Part shown: one piece after another, positions 6,860-13,573 of the stretch
Layout: each line of letters opens with the position of its first letter
Numbering within the stretch: position 1 is the first letter of the stretch
Assembly: GCA_005884745.1 (NCBI GenBank)
Contig: VAZU01000095.1
Location: 1 to 13,799 of the forward strand
DNA: 13,799 nt
Direction: 5' to 3'
Origin: Alphaproteobacteria bacterium
GTDB taxonomy: Bacteria > Pseudomonadota > Alphaproteobacteria > Rhizobiales > Xanthobacteraceae
Notes under the pieces: model-generated
The model's database searches: none
What the model was told of the DNA's origin: nothing
What the model saw: only the letters and a program-made list of their open reading frames with translations
Program-made: the position numbers and the translations under genes

Positions 6860-8194
6860 ATGCCCATGAAGAATCCGCCGCATCCGGGCCGCCTGGTGAA
6901 GGAGAACATCGAAGATCTGGGACTGCCCGTTGCCGACGCAGCGCAGGGCCTCGGAATCACCCGGCAGCAACTTTACAACGTCATCAGCGGCAAGAGCGCA
7001 ATCACGCCAGAGATGGCGGTGCGGCTCGAAAAGGCGATTGGCAGCACGGCCGATGCCTGGCTCAGGATGCAGGCAGCGCATGATCTCGCCCAGATCAACA
7101 TCGAAGATCTGGGACTGTCCGTTGCCGACGCAGCGCAGGGCCTCGGAATCACCCGGCAGCAGCTTTACAACGTCATCAGCGGCAAGAGCGCAATCACGCC
7201 AGAGATGGCAGTGCGGCTCGAAAAGGCGATTGGCAGCACGGCCGATGCCTGGCTCAGGATGCAGGCAGCGCATGATCTCGCCCAGATCCGCACGCGCCGA
7301 GACAAGATCAAGGTGCGACGCTTGGACTTCTTTGCCAACATGCTGCCACGCTGTAAGGTGAACCATGAGCGATCTCGAGCAATTCCGCGGCGAAGTCCGC
7401 AGCTGGCTGGAGAAAAACTGCCCGCCCGAGATGCGCCGGCCGTCCTTGAACGAGGACGACGTTTGCTGGGGCGGACGCAAGCCGAGCTTCCAGTCGGACG
7501 CGCAACGGGTCTGGCTCGAGCGCATGGGCGAGCGCGGCTGGACCGTGCCGGAATGGCCGAAGCAATACGGCGGCGGCGGGCTCACGCGCGAGGAAGCCAA
7601 GGTGCTGCGCGAGGAGATGGCGAGGCTCCATTGCCGTGCCGCGCTGACGAGCTTCGGCATCTGGATGCTCGGTCCGGCGCTGCTCAAATACGGCTCCGAG
7701 GCGCAGAAGCGAAAATATCTCCCGGAGATCGCCCGGGGAGAAATCCGCTGGTGCCAGGGTTATTCGGAACCCAACGCCGGCTCCGATCTCGCCTCGCTGC
7801 AAACCAAGGCCGAGGACAAGGCCGATCATTTCCTGGTCAATGGCCAGAAGATCTGGACCTCGTACGCCGACAGGGCGGACTGGATTTTTTGCCTGGTGCG
7901 CACGGATTTCGCCGCCAAGAAGCACGAGGGCATCAGCTTTCTGTTGTTCGACATGGCGAGCCCGGGCGTGTCCACCACGCCGATCTCGCTGATTTCCGGC
8001 AAATCGCCGTTCTGCCAGACCTTCTTCCACGACGTGAAAGTGCCGAAAGGGAACCTGGTCGGCGAGCGCAACAAGGGCTGGGAGATCGCCAAATATCTGC
8101 TTACCCACGAGCGCGAGAGCATCGGCGCCTTCGGGATCACGCAGATCGGGCGCTCGCTCGGCGAGCTGGCGGCCGAAACCGTCGGCCACGATGA
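6860..8194 (+). CDS. higA: HigA-like antitoxin with a tandemly duplicated helix-turn-helix domain; stop codon apparently lost
   Basis: The start ATG 6860 follows TAGGAGG (6848-6854) at good spacing. The N-end MPMKNPPHPGRLVKE is the typical HigA beginning. Residues 16-79 carry an Xre-type helix-turn-helix (VADAAQGLGITRQQLYNVIS) followed by MAVRLEKAIGSTADAWLRMQ. Residues 80-143 repeat this block with one substitution (Pro to Ser). The normal HigA tail appears at about 144-156 (RTRRDKIKVRRLD). Ordinary HigA is about 95-105 aa with one such domain, so about 160 residues with two is unusual. No stop follows the tail: the frame runs on to 8194, in a different frame across the acyl-CoA dehydrogenase gene at 7365, and residues after about 157 look like out-of-frame translation. 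In intact systems HigA neutralises the RNase toxin HigB and represses the operon; here no toxin gene is left. It could act only as a DNA-binding protein, or be a decaying gene. Confidence 0.65.
   Translation: MPMKNPPHPGRLVKENIEDLGLPVADAAQGLGITRQQLYNVISGKSAITPEMAVRLEKAIGSTADAWLRMQAAHDLAQINIEDLGLSVADAAQGLGITRQQLYNVISGKSAITPEMAVRLEKAIGSTADAWLRMQAAHDLAQIRTRRDKIKVRRLDFFANMLPRCKVNHERSRAIPRRSPQLAGEKLPARDAPAVLERGRRLLGRTQAELPVGRATGLARAHGRARLDRAGMAEAIRRRRAHARGSQGAARGDGEAPLPCRADELRHLDARSGAAQIRLRGAEAKISPGDRPGRNPLVPGLFGTQRRLRSRLAANQGRGQGRSFPGQWPEDLDLVRRQGGLDFLPGAHGFRRQEARGHQLSVVRHGEPGRVHHADLADFRQIAVLPDLLPRRESAEREPGRRAQQGLGDRQISAYPRAREHRRLRDHADRALARRAGGRNRRPR
6905..7288 (+). repeat. 192-bp in-frame tandem duplication within the HigA-like gene
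   Basis: Copies 6905-7096 and 7097-7288 are directly adjacent and differ at only three bases by eye: C/T giving Pro/Ser, A/G in a Gln codon, and G/A in an Ala codon. The unit is exactly 64 codons, so the frame is kept. Near-identity points to a recent duplication. Confidence 0.95.
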
Positions 8195-8546
8195 CGGCGT
8201 GCTCGCCGACCCGCTGCTGCGGGCGAAAATCGCGGAATTCGAGGTCGACGGCTGGTGCTTCCTGCTGAGCATGCAGCGTGCCGCCGACATGGCCAAGGCC
8301 GGACAGGGCAGCGGCGCCTATTCGTCCGTGCTCAAATATTACGGCGCCGAGCTCAACAAGCGCCGGCACGAGCTGATGATGGACGGCGGCGGTTCGGACG
8401 CGCTCGAATGGGAGGGCGCGCGTTCGCACGACGGCAAGGCCGCGCGCGAGTGGCTGCGCAGCAAGGCCAATTCCATCGAGGGCGGCACCTCGGAGATCCA
8501 GCTCAACATCATCGCCAAGCGCCTGCTGGGCCTGCCGGGCGCGTGA
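7365..8546 (+). CDS. Acyl-CoA dehydrogenase, larger subunit of a probable heteromeric pair
   Basis: This 393-aa FAD-dependent enzyme introduces the trans-2 double bond into an acyl-CoA, passing electrons to ETF. Visible family features are the FAD/substrate motif CQGYSEPNAGSDL at residues 130-142, GQKIWTSYA in the middle domain, and the C-terminal signature EGGTSEIQLNIIAKR beginning at residue 372. Length is standard. The ATG at 7365 has a modest ribosome binding site (TAAGGTGA at 7354-7361). It is followed by a second, more divergent acyl-CoA dehydrogenase (379 aa), an arrangement seen in PimC/PimD (pimeloyl-CoA) and ChsE1/ChsE2-type (steroid side chain) heteromeric dehydrogenases. The substrate is not determinable here. 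The long antitoxin frame overlaps its first 830 bases in another frame. Confidence 0.93.
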   Translation: MSDLEQFRGEVRSWLEKNCPPEMRRPSLNEDDVCWGGRKPSFQSDAQRVWLERMGERGWTVPEWPKQYGGGGLTREEAKVLREEMARLHCRAALTSFGIWMLGPALLKYGSEAQKRKYLPEIARGEIRWCQGYSEPNAGSDLASLQTKAEDKADHFLVNGQKIWTSYADRADWIFCLVRTDFAAKKHEGISFLLFDMASPGVSTTPISLISGKSPFCQTFFHDVKVPKGNLVGERNKGWEIAKYLLTHERESIGAFGITQIGRSLGELAAETVGHDDGVLADPLLRAKIAEFEVDGWCFLLSMQRAADMAKAGQGSGAYSSVLKYYGAELNKRRHELMMDGGGSDALEWEGARSHDGKAAREWLRSKANSIEGGTSEIQLNIIAKRLLGLPGA

Positions 8547-8581
8547 AGTGGGGCCGTTTCAGGATCAGCAATTGGTGCGCC

Positions 8582-8704
8582 GTCGTCCCGGCCAAGCGAG
8601 CGTAGCGAGCGAGCGCCGGGATCCATGAACACGAGGTTTGCGGTTACAAAGAGGACGGTGTTCATGGGTTCCGGCTCTCGCGCTTCGCGCTCGGCCGGAA
8701 TGAC
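8582..8704. repeat. 123-bp palindromic intergenic element
   Basis: The ends GTCGTCCCGGCC and GGCCGGAATGAC are reverse complements apart from two mismatches. Inside, CCGGGATCCATGAACAC pairs with GTGTTCATGGGTTCCGG. Between these are GC-rich blocks (GCGAGCGTAGCGAGCGAGC and CTCGCGCTTCGCGCTC) with their own symmetry, so the RNA could form a long branched hairpin. It fills nearly all of the gap between the two acyl-CoA dehydrogenase genes and carries no coding sequence. It resembles the palindromic repeats frequent between genes in Bradyrhizobium/Rhodopseudomonas genomes (from memory). Confidence 0.8.
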
Positions 8705-8722
8705 CCATCGGGAGGGGAGTTG

Positions 8723-9862
8723 ATGCCTCTGGTCCTTTCCGACGAGCAGCAGATGCTGCGCGAGAGCGCGCGCGGCTATCTCGCCGAGCAGGCTCCGGTC
8801 GCGCATTTGCGCAAGCTGCGCGATGAACGCGACGACACCGGCTTTTCCCGCGCGCTGTGGCGCGGCTTTGCCGAAATGGGCTGGGCCGGCGTGCTGATCG
8901 CCGAGGAATTCGGCGGCGTCGGGCTCGGTCATGTCGAGGCCGGCGTCCTGCTCGAGGAAATGGGGCGCACGCTCGCCCCCTCCCCGTTCCTCTCGACCGC
9001 GGTCGTCGCCGCGAGCGCCATCGGGCTCGCCGGCTCCGCCCAGCACAAAGCCCAGCATCTGCCGCGCATCGCCGCCGGCGAGCTCGTCGCCGCGCTGGCG
9101 ATCGACGAAGGCGCCAAGCACAAGCCGAGCCGCATCGCGCTTGCCGCCGCCCGACACGCCAACGGTTTCCGGCTCAACGGCACGAAGACCTTCGTGATCG
9201 ACGGTCACGTCGCCGATCTCCTCATCGTCGCGGCGCGCACCGCAGGCGGGATCGAGGACAAACAAGGCGTGACGCTGTTCCTGGTCGATGCCAAGACGCC
9301 CGGCCTCGCGCGCGAGCGCACCATCATGGTCGACAGCCGCAACGCCGCGCGGCTCGCGTTCGAGAATGTCGACGTGACGGCGGACGCGGTGCTCGGCGAA
9401 GTCGACGAGGGCGCGCCCTGGCTCGAGCGCGTGCTCTCGATCGGCCGCGCCGGGCTTGCAGCCGAGCTGGTCGGCGCAGGCTCGGAGGCGTTCGACCGCA
9501 CCGTCTCCTACCTGAAGGAGCGCCGGCAGTTCGGCCGCGCCATCGGCGAGTTCCAGGCGCTGCAGCACCGCGTCGCTCAGGTGTACGACGACCTGGAGAT
9601 GGCGCGCTCGGCCGTGCTCAAGGCGCTGCAGACCATGGACGAAAATCTCGACGGCGCGGGCCCGATCGCCTCGGTCGCCAAGGCCAAGGCCGGCCAGGCG
9701 GCGAAGCTCGCCAGCCAGGAGGCGGTGCAGATGCACGGCGGCATGGGCATGACGGACGAGCTCGACATCGGGCTGTTCATGAAACGCATCCGCGTGGCGC
9801 AGGAGCTGTTCGGGGATGTGCAATTCCATGCCGACCGGCTGGCGAGGATGCGAGGCTACTGA
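8723..9862 (+). CDS. Acyl-CoA dehydrogenase, smaller/partner subunit
   Basis: This 379-aa protein has the acyl-CoA dehydrogenase fold: an N-terminal helical domain (FAEMGWAGVLIAEEFGGVGLG), a middle domain with NGTKTFVIDGHVADLLIV, and a C-terminal helical domain with SYLKERRQFGRAIGEFQALQ and the conserved VQMHGGMGMTDE loop. The FAD motif around the middle domain (ALAIDEGAKHKPS) is degenerate compared with its neighbour, which fits a partner subunit that shares one flavin site. ATG 8723 is preferred over the TTG just before it because GGAGGGGAG lies at the proper distance. It follows the first dehydrogenase with only the 123-bp palindrome between them. Its 3' end borders a truncated toxin gene on the other strand, yet its own C-end looks complete. 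Confidence 0.9.
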   Translation: MPLVLSDEQQMLRESARGYLAEQAPVAHLRKLRDERDDTGFSRALWRGFAEMGWAGVLIAEEFGGVGLGHVEAGVLLEEMGRTLAPSPFLSTAVVAASAIGLAGSAQHKAQHLPRIAAGELVAALAIDEGAKHKPSRIALAAARHANGFRLNGTKTFVIDGHVADLLIVAARTAGGIEDKQGVTLFLVDAKTPGLARERTIMVDSRNAARLAFENVDVTADAVLGEVDEGAPWLERVLSIGRAGLAAELVGAGSEAFDRTVSYLKERRQFGRAIGEFQALQHRVAQVYDDLEMARSAVLKALQTMDENLDGAGPIASVAKAKAGQAAKLASQEAVQMHGGMGMTDELDIGLFMKRIRVAQELFGDVQFHADRLARMRGY

Positions 9863-9961
9863 CGCACTGACGGCTCGCGCAGCCGCCGGACTGTCTTGGG
9901 CAATCCATCGATAGATTCCTATGAGATCGTCGATCGCCTCCGGATCGAGCGCGATCTTCAT
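9863..9961 (-). pseudogene. Truncated ParE/RelE-type toxin, about 31 residues left
   Basis: Reading on the minus strand from ATG 9961, the first residues MKIALDPEAIDDLIGIYRWI and then AQDSPAAARAV match the usual N-end of ParE/RelE-family toxins (helical hairpin with a W/Y-I-A-x-D-S-P-x-A-A motif). After about residue 31 (near 9869) similarity stops, just where the acyl-CoA dehydrogenase stop codon (9860-9862) lies on the other strand. The frame then runs on antisense to that gene. Toxins of this family are about 90-105 aa with conserved residues in the second half, so this copy cannot be active. Its ATG overlaps the antitoxin stop (ATGA), the normal arrangement in such operons. Confidence 0.65.
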
Positions 9962-10179
9962 TTCCCGAGCTGCCGCAGCCGTTCGCGGACTTCGGCGAGC
10001 GGAACGGCCGGTCGGTTCCTGTTGGCACGGCGACGGCGGACTTCGGCAAGCTGCTCGTCCGTAAGCCGTAGGTCTCGCATGTGCGCGAGGTAATCGATCA
10101 GAGCTCCAGCCGCGGCGTCTTGCTCGTCCTCGGGAAGCTGTTCAACCTGCTGGATGGCTTTTTGGAGCAATTTTGTCAT
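9958..10179 (-). CDS. Small antitoxin of a toxin-antitoxin pair, toxin lost
   Basis: This 73-aa protein begins MTKLLQKAIQQVEQLPEDEQD, a helical N-end typical of short antitoxins of alphaproteobacterial ParE/RelE-type modules, and continues with a charged C-end (LTDEQLAEVRRRRAN, then PLAEVRERLRQLG) that would wrap the toxin. Its stop TGA overlaps the start of the truncated toxin in an ATGA junction, which strongly supports the pairing. No Shine-Dalgarno is visible before ATG 10179. The extended -10-like TGCTATACG lies so close that the transcript may be leaderless. With the toxin truncated, the antitoxin has no local partner; it might still counter a related toxin elsewhere. Confidence 0.7.
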   Translation of the reverse strand: MTKLLQKAIQQVEQLPEDEQDAAAGALIDYLAHMRDLRLTDEQLAEVRRRRANRNRPAVPLAEVRERLRQLGK

Positions 10180-10185
10180 GGTCCA

Positions 10186-10194
10186 CGTATAGCA
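10186..10194 (-). promoter_or_regulatory. Extended -10 promoter element for the antitoxin gene
   Basis: On the minus strand TGCTATACG fits the TGn-TATAAT extended -10 pattern and ends seven bases before ATG 10179. Transcription would start at or next to the start codon, predicting a leaderless mRNA. No convincing -35 is seen, which is usual for extended -10 promoters. Confidence 0.4.
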
Positions 10195-10391
10195 AATTCC
10201 CGCGGGGTAATTCCAGCTCGCCCGCGCGAGCTTTTCACTCGCGGTTCTGCTGCCCTATGCAGCACCACGCCATGATGCCCTAGCCTCCCCCGGGAATTCC
10301 GGACTATGCTTTGACCAAGGACGCGCGGCGTGCCCCCGCCCATAAAACGCATCGCTTGCCGAAGCCCGGTTCATCGTCTCAGGAGGAAACC

Positions 10392-11615
10392 ATGCTCACC
10401 CCGCCCAGTGCCCGCGCCGCCGAGCTGCGCCAGCGCATCAGCGCGTTTCTGGAGGAGCACATTCTGCCGGCCGAGGAAGTCTACCGGCGCCAGCTTTCCG
10501 AAATGCCGAGCCGGTGGAGCGCGCTCCCGGTCATGGACGAGCTCAAGACCAAGGCAAAGACGCAAGGGTTGTGGAACCTGTTCCTGCCCAAGGAGGAGTT
10601 CCCCGACGGGCTGACCAACGAGGAATACGCGCCGCTGTGCGAGATCATGGGTCGCTCGCCGATCGGCGCCGAGCCGTTCAATTGCTCGGCGCCGGACACC
10701 GGCAACATGGAGACGATCGCGCGCTACGGCACCAAGGAGCAGAAGGAGCGCTGGCTCAAGCCGCTGATGGAGGGCGAGATCCGTTCCTGCTTCGCCATGA
10801 CGGAACCCGCGGTCGCCTCCTCGGATGCCACCAACATCCAGTCGCAGATCCGTCGCGACGGCGATCATTACGTCGTCGACGGCCGCAAGTGGTGGACCTC
10901 GGGCGCCATGGATCCGCGCTGCAAGATCGCGATCTTCATGGGGTTGACCAATCCGGACGCTCCGGCGCACAAGCGCCAGTCGATGATCCTGGTGCCGATG
11001 GACACGCCCGGGGTCCGGGTGCTGCGGGCGCTCACCGTGTTCGGCTACGACGATGCGCCGCACGGCCACGCCGAGGTCGTCTTCGAGAACGTGCGGGTGC
11101 CGGCCTCCAACATCCTGCTCGGCGAGGGCCGCGGTTTCGAGATCGCGCAAGGCCGGCTCGGCCCGGGGCGCATCCACCATTGCATGCGCTCGATCGGGGT
11201 CGCCGAGCGGGCGCTCGAGACCTTGTGCCTGCGCGCGCTGTCACGCACGGCTTTCGGCAAGGCGATCGCCGATCACGGCGTCAGCCGCCATTGGATCGCC
11301 GAGTGCCGCATGGAGATCGACCAGGCGCGGCTGCTCACCATGCACGCGGCGCGGATGATGGACGAGGTCGGCAACAAGGCGGCGCGCGCCGAGATCGCCA
11401 TGATCAAGGTGGTGGCGCCGAACGTCGCGCTCAACGTGCTCGATCGCGCCATCCAGGTGTGCGGCGGCGCCGGCGTGTGCCAGGACTTCCACCTCGCCTT
11501 CGCCTGGGCGCACGCGCGCACGCTGCGGCTGGCCGACGGGCCGGACGAAGTGCATCGCGAAACGGTGGCGAAGCTCGAGCTGCGCAAATACCAGCCGTCG
11601 TCCAGGAGACAGTGA
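10392..11615 (+). CDS. Acyl-CoA dehydrogenase, ACAD10/11-like
   Basis: This 407-aa flavoenzyme belongs to the acyl-CoA dehydrogenase superfamily, closest in style to the ACAD10/ACAD11-like group. ATG 10392 follows AGGAGG (10381-10386) at 5 bases; upstream in-frame codons are not conserved-looking. Features in order are an N-terminal helical domain, the FAD/substrate motif CFAMTEPAVASSDAT beginning at residue 133, RKWWTSGAMDPRC, SRTAFGKAIADHG in the C-domain, CGGAGVCQD at 357, and the terminal RTLRLADGPDEVHRE. It is a separate homomeric-type enzyme, distinct from the pair upstream. Two hundred bases and a toxin-antitoxin relic separate it from them, so it may have its own promoter. It is convergent with the MaoC-type gene. 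Substrate unknown. Confidence 0.93.
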   Translation: MLTPPSARAAELRQRISAFLEEHILPAEEVYRRQLSEMPSRWSALPVMDELKTKAKTQGLWNLFLPKEEFPDGLTNEEYAPLCEIMGRSPIGAEPFNCSAPDTGNMETIARYGTKEQKERWLKPLMEGEIRSCFAMTEPAVASSDATNIQSQIRRDGDHYVVDGRKWWTSGAMDPRCKIAIFMGLTNPDAPAHKRQSMILVPMDTPGVRVLRALTVFGYDDAPHGHAEVVFENVRVPASNILLGEGRGFEIAQGRLGPGRIHHCMRSIGVAERALETLCLRALSRTAFGKAIADHGVSRHWIAECRMEIDQARLLTMHAARMMDEVGNKAARAEIAMIKVVAPNVALNVLDRAIQVCGGAGVCQDFHLAFAWAHARTLRLADGPDEVHRETVAKLELRKYQPSSRRQ

Positions 11616-11618
11616 TCG

Positions 11619-11656
11619 GAAATCACAAGTCAGTAGGGTGATCGGGCCGTGATTTC
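11619..11656. terminator. Hairpin between convergent genes, possible terminator
   Basis: GAAATCAC (11619-11626) and GTGATTTC (11649-11656) are perfect reverse complements flanking a 22-base loop. Shorter nested repeats follow (AAGTCAG with CTGACTT, TCAGTAG with CTACTGA). The site lies in the 58-base gap between two convergent genes, where a bidirectional terminator would be expected. No clear T-run follows, so termination is only suggested. Confidence 0.3.
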
Positions 11657-11673
11657 TGACTTCTGACTACTGA

Positions 11674-12132
11674 TCACCTGAAATGCACCCCGATGGTGTC
11701 GGCGACGCAGGCCGGACGCTCGCTGCCTTCGATCTCGACCGTGGTGTGGTAGGTGACGCGCAGGCCGTTGGGCGGGACATCCACCGCCTGCGCGATGCCG
11801 ATGCGGCCGCGCAGCCGCGAGCCGGCCGGAACCGGGCTGAGATAGCGCACCCGGTTCGAGCCGTAATTGAGGCTGTTCTTCACGCCCTCGACGCGGAGCA
11901 CGGTGCGAAAGAACGACGGCACGAGCGCCAGCGTCAGCAGCCCGTGCGCGATGGTCGTGCCGTAGGGCAGCTCGCGACGGGCCCGCTCGACGTCGACGTG
12001 GATCCATTGGTCGTCGCCGGTCGCCTCGGCGAAGCGGTCGATGCGCTCCTGCGAGACCAGCACCCAATCGCTGACCCCGATGTCCTCGCCGACGGCGGCT
12101 TTCACGGCGTCGAAATCCGCAAACACCCGCAT
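11674..12132 (-). CDS. MaoC-family (hot-dog fold) dehydratase, NodN-like
   Basis: This 152-aa protein has the (R)-specific enoyl-CoA hydratase type hot-dog fold. ATG 12132 is chosen because GGAGGG lies directly before it; a 31-residue upstream extension to 12225 looks non-coding. The hydratase-2 motif is visible as ATGDDQWIHVD, with Asp40 and His45 spaced as the catalytic Asp/His pair, followed by YGTTIAHG and a hydrophobic helix LLTLALVPSFF. NSLNYGSNRVRYLSPVPAGS is typical of the NodN/MaoC group in Rhizobiales. It likely hydrates an enoyl-CoA in the same degradation route as the neighbouring dehydrogenases, offering an alternative to the broken fused hydratase. It is transcribed divergently from the transporter gene, sharing the 196-base region between them. 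Confidence 0.88.
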   Translation of the reverse strand: MRVFADFDAVKAAVGEDIGVSDWVLVSQERIDRFAEATGDDQWIHVDVERARRELPYGTTIAHGLLTLALVPSFFRTVLRVEGVKNSLNYGSNRVRYLSPVPAGSRLRGRIGIAQAVDVPPNGLRVTYHTTVEIEGSERPACVADTIGVHFR

Positions 12133-12242
12133 GAATCCCTCCGTGGTCCAATGGCCGGGCTGGGATTTACGCCAAAAGCCGGCGAGGAAGCGAGCCCCGT
12201 GCAGGCAAGTGATGGTTCGCCGCATCCGGCCCGGGCGGGCGC

Positions 12243-12272
12243 TTGACTACGCGCGCCCCCGGGGATCATCTA
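12243..12272 (+). promoter_or_regulatory. Weak candidate promoter of the substrate-binding protein gene
   Basis: TTGACT (12243-12248) is a good -35; CATCTA (12267-12272) at 18 bases is a poor -10. It sits in the divergent region before the transporter gene. Support is limited to the hexamer and position. Confidence 0.25.
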
Positions 12273-12328
12273 GGCGTCGGCCGCGCATGAGATTGCGCAA
12301 CAAGGATCGATCAAACGGGAGGAGTGCA

Positions 12329-13573
12329 ATGAATTCCGTGCATTTGAAAGCGGCGTTGCTGGCCGGCGCGGCGGTGTGGCTGAGCTCCGCCGCGGGCGCC
12401 CAGGAAACCGTTCGGATCGCCTTCATCGATCCGTTGTCCGGGCTTGCCGCGAGCACCGGCGAGGCGGGGCTCAAGACCTTCCAGTATCTCGCCGAGCAGG
12501 TCAACGCCAAGGGCGGCGTCCTCGGCAAGAAGCTCGAAGTCGTGGGCTACGACAACAAGGTCAACGCCCAGGAAAGCCTGGTGCAGCTGCAAAAGGCCGT
12601 CGACGCCGGCATTCGCATCGTCACCCAGGGCAACGGCTCGAACGTCGCCGCCGCGCTCGAGGACCAGGTCGGCAAATACAACGGTCGCAATCCGGGCAAG
12701 GAAGTCGTGTATTTCAATTACGCCGCCGTCGACCCGGTGCTCACCAACGAGAAATGCAATTTCTGGCATTTCCGCTGGGACGCCAATTCCGACATCAAGA
12801 TGGAAGCGCTCACCAACTACATGAAGACGCGCACCAACATCAAGAAGATCTATCTGATCAATCAAGACTATTCGTTCGGACAGGCGGTGCGCGGCGCCGC
12901 GCGCAAGATGCTCGCGGAAAAGCGACCGGATATCCAGATCGTCGGCGACGAGGTGCACCCGCTGCAGAAGATCACCGACTTCTCGCCCTATGTGGCCAAG
13001 ATCAAGGCGTCTGGCGCCGATTCGGTGATCACCGGCAATTGGGCCAACGATCTCGCCTTGCTGGTGAAGGCCGCGGCCGACGCCGGCCTGCAGGTCGATT
13101 GGTACACCTACTACGCGGGCGGCCCCGGCGGCCCGACCGCCATCAAGCAGGCCAATCTGCCGGATCGCGTCTTCCAGATTTCCGAGGGCGTGCCCAACGT
13201 CGATTACGCGTCGGCGCGGGAGTTCGAGAAGGCGTTTCGTGCGAAAATCGGCCAGACGCTGTTCTATCCCCGGGCGGTGAACGAGATCAACATGCTGGTC
13301 AAGGCCGCCCAGGAGGCGAATTCGGCGGAGCCGGCCAAGCTCGCCGCCAAGCTCGAGGGCATGCGCATCACCGTCCACAACGGCGGCGAAGGCTTCATGC
13401 GCGCCGACGACCACCAGTTCTTCCAGCCGATGTACATCGCGAACCTCGGCCCGCTCGCCAAGAACCAGCCGTTCGACGAGGAAAACACCGGCTGGGGCTG
13501 GAAAGTGATCGGCAAGGTGGACACGCAGAACACCATCGTGCCCACCACCTGCAAGATGAACCGCCCGAGCTGA
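12329..13573 (+). CDS. Periplasmic substrate-binding protein of a branched-chain amino acid-type ABC transporter (LivK family)
   Basis: This 414-aa protein delivers a ligand to a Liv-type ABC importer in the periplasm. ATG 12329 follows GGGAGGAG at correct spacing. Residues 1-24 are a Sec signal peptide (basic Lys7, hydrophobic core, AAGA ending, cleavage expected before Gln25). The mature part starts VRIAFIDPLSGLAASTGEAG, the classic type I binding-protein (Peripla_BP_6) opening, followed by GGVLGKKLEVVGYDN and KIYLINQDYSFGQ. Cysteines are few. In Bradyrhizobium-type bacteria this family imports amino acids but also aromatic acids, urea, short-chain amides or other carboxylates. Given the beta-oxidation neighbours, a carboxylic acid or CoA-ester precursor is a plausible cargo. 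The following permease gene begins about 180 bases downstream, so this is the first gene of a transporter operon. Confidence 0.93.
   Translation: MNSVHLKAALLAGAAVWLSSAAGAQETVRIAFIDPLSGLAASTGEAGLKTFQYLAEQVNAKGGVLGKKLEVVGYDNKVNAQESLVQLQKAVDAGIRIVTQGNGSNVAAALEDQVGKYNGRNPGKEVVYFNYAAVDPVLTNEKCNFWHFRWDANSDIKMEALTNYMKTRTNIKKIYLINQDYSFGQAVRGAARKMLAEKRPDIQIVGDEVHPLQKITDFSPYVAKIKASGADSVITGNWANDLALLVKAAADAGLQVDWYTYYAGGPGGPTAIKQANLPDRVFQISEGVPNVDYASAREFEKAFRAKIGQTLFYPRAVNEINMLVKAAQEANSAEPAKLAAKLEGMRITVHNGGEGFMRADDHQFFQPMYIANLGPLAKNQPFDEENTGWGWKVIGKVDTQNTIVPTTCKMNRPS

Noticed and set aside
6905..7288. Tandem repeat as a CRISPR or minisatellite array
   Set aside because: Only two 192-bp units with no spacers, wholly coding and in frame; it is a gene-internal domain duplication.
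5993..7687. A 564-codon minus-strand open frame containing a repeated segment of about 64 residues
   Set aside because: The repeat is just the antisense reading of the duplicated HigA block, and the rest lies antisense to the hydroxyacyl-CoA dehydrogenase and acyl-CoA dehydrogenase genes. No family motifs; typical of high-GC shadow frames.
8339..9961. A 540-codon minus-strand open frame
   Set aside because: Only its first 31 residues resemble a protein (toxin N-end). The remainder is antisense to the dehydrogenase genes, so it is treated as a truncated toxin that happens to lack a stop.
10195..10391. Promoter for the third acyl-CoA dehydrogenase
   Set aside because: A TTGACC at 10311-10316 is present, but no fitting -10 was found at a sensible distance, so no promoter is claimed.
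12133..12225. N-terminal extension of the MaoC-type protein
   Set aside because: GGAGGG directly precedes ATG 12132 and the extension is not protein-like; the shorter 152-aa form fits the family length.
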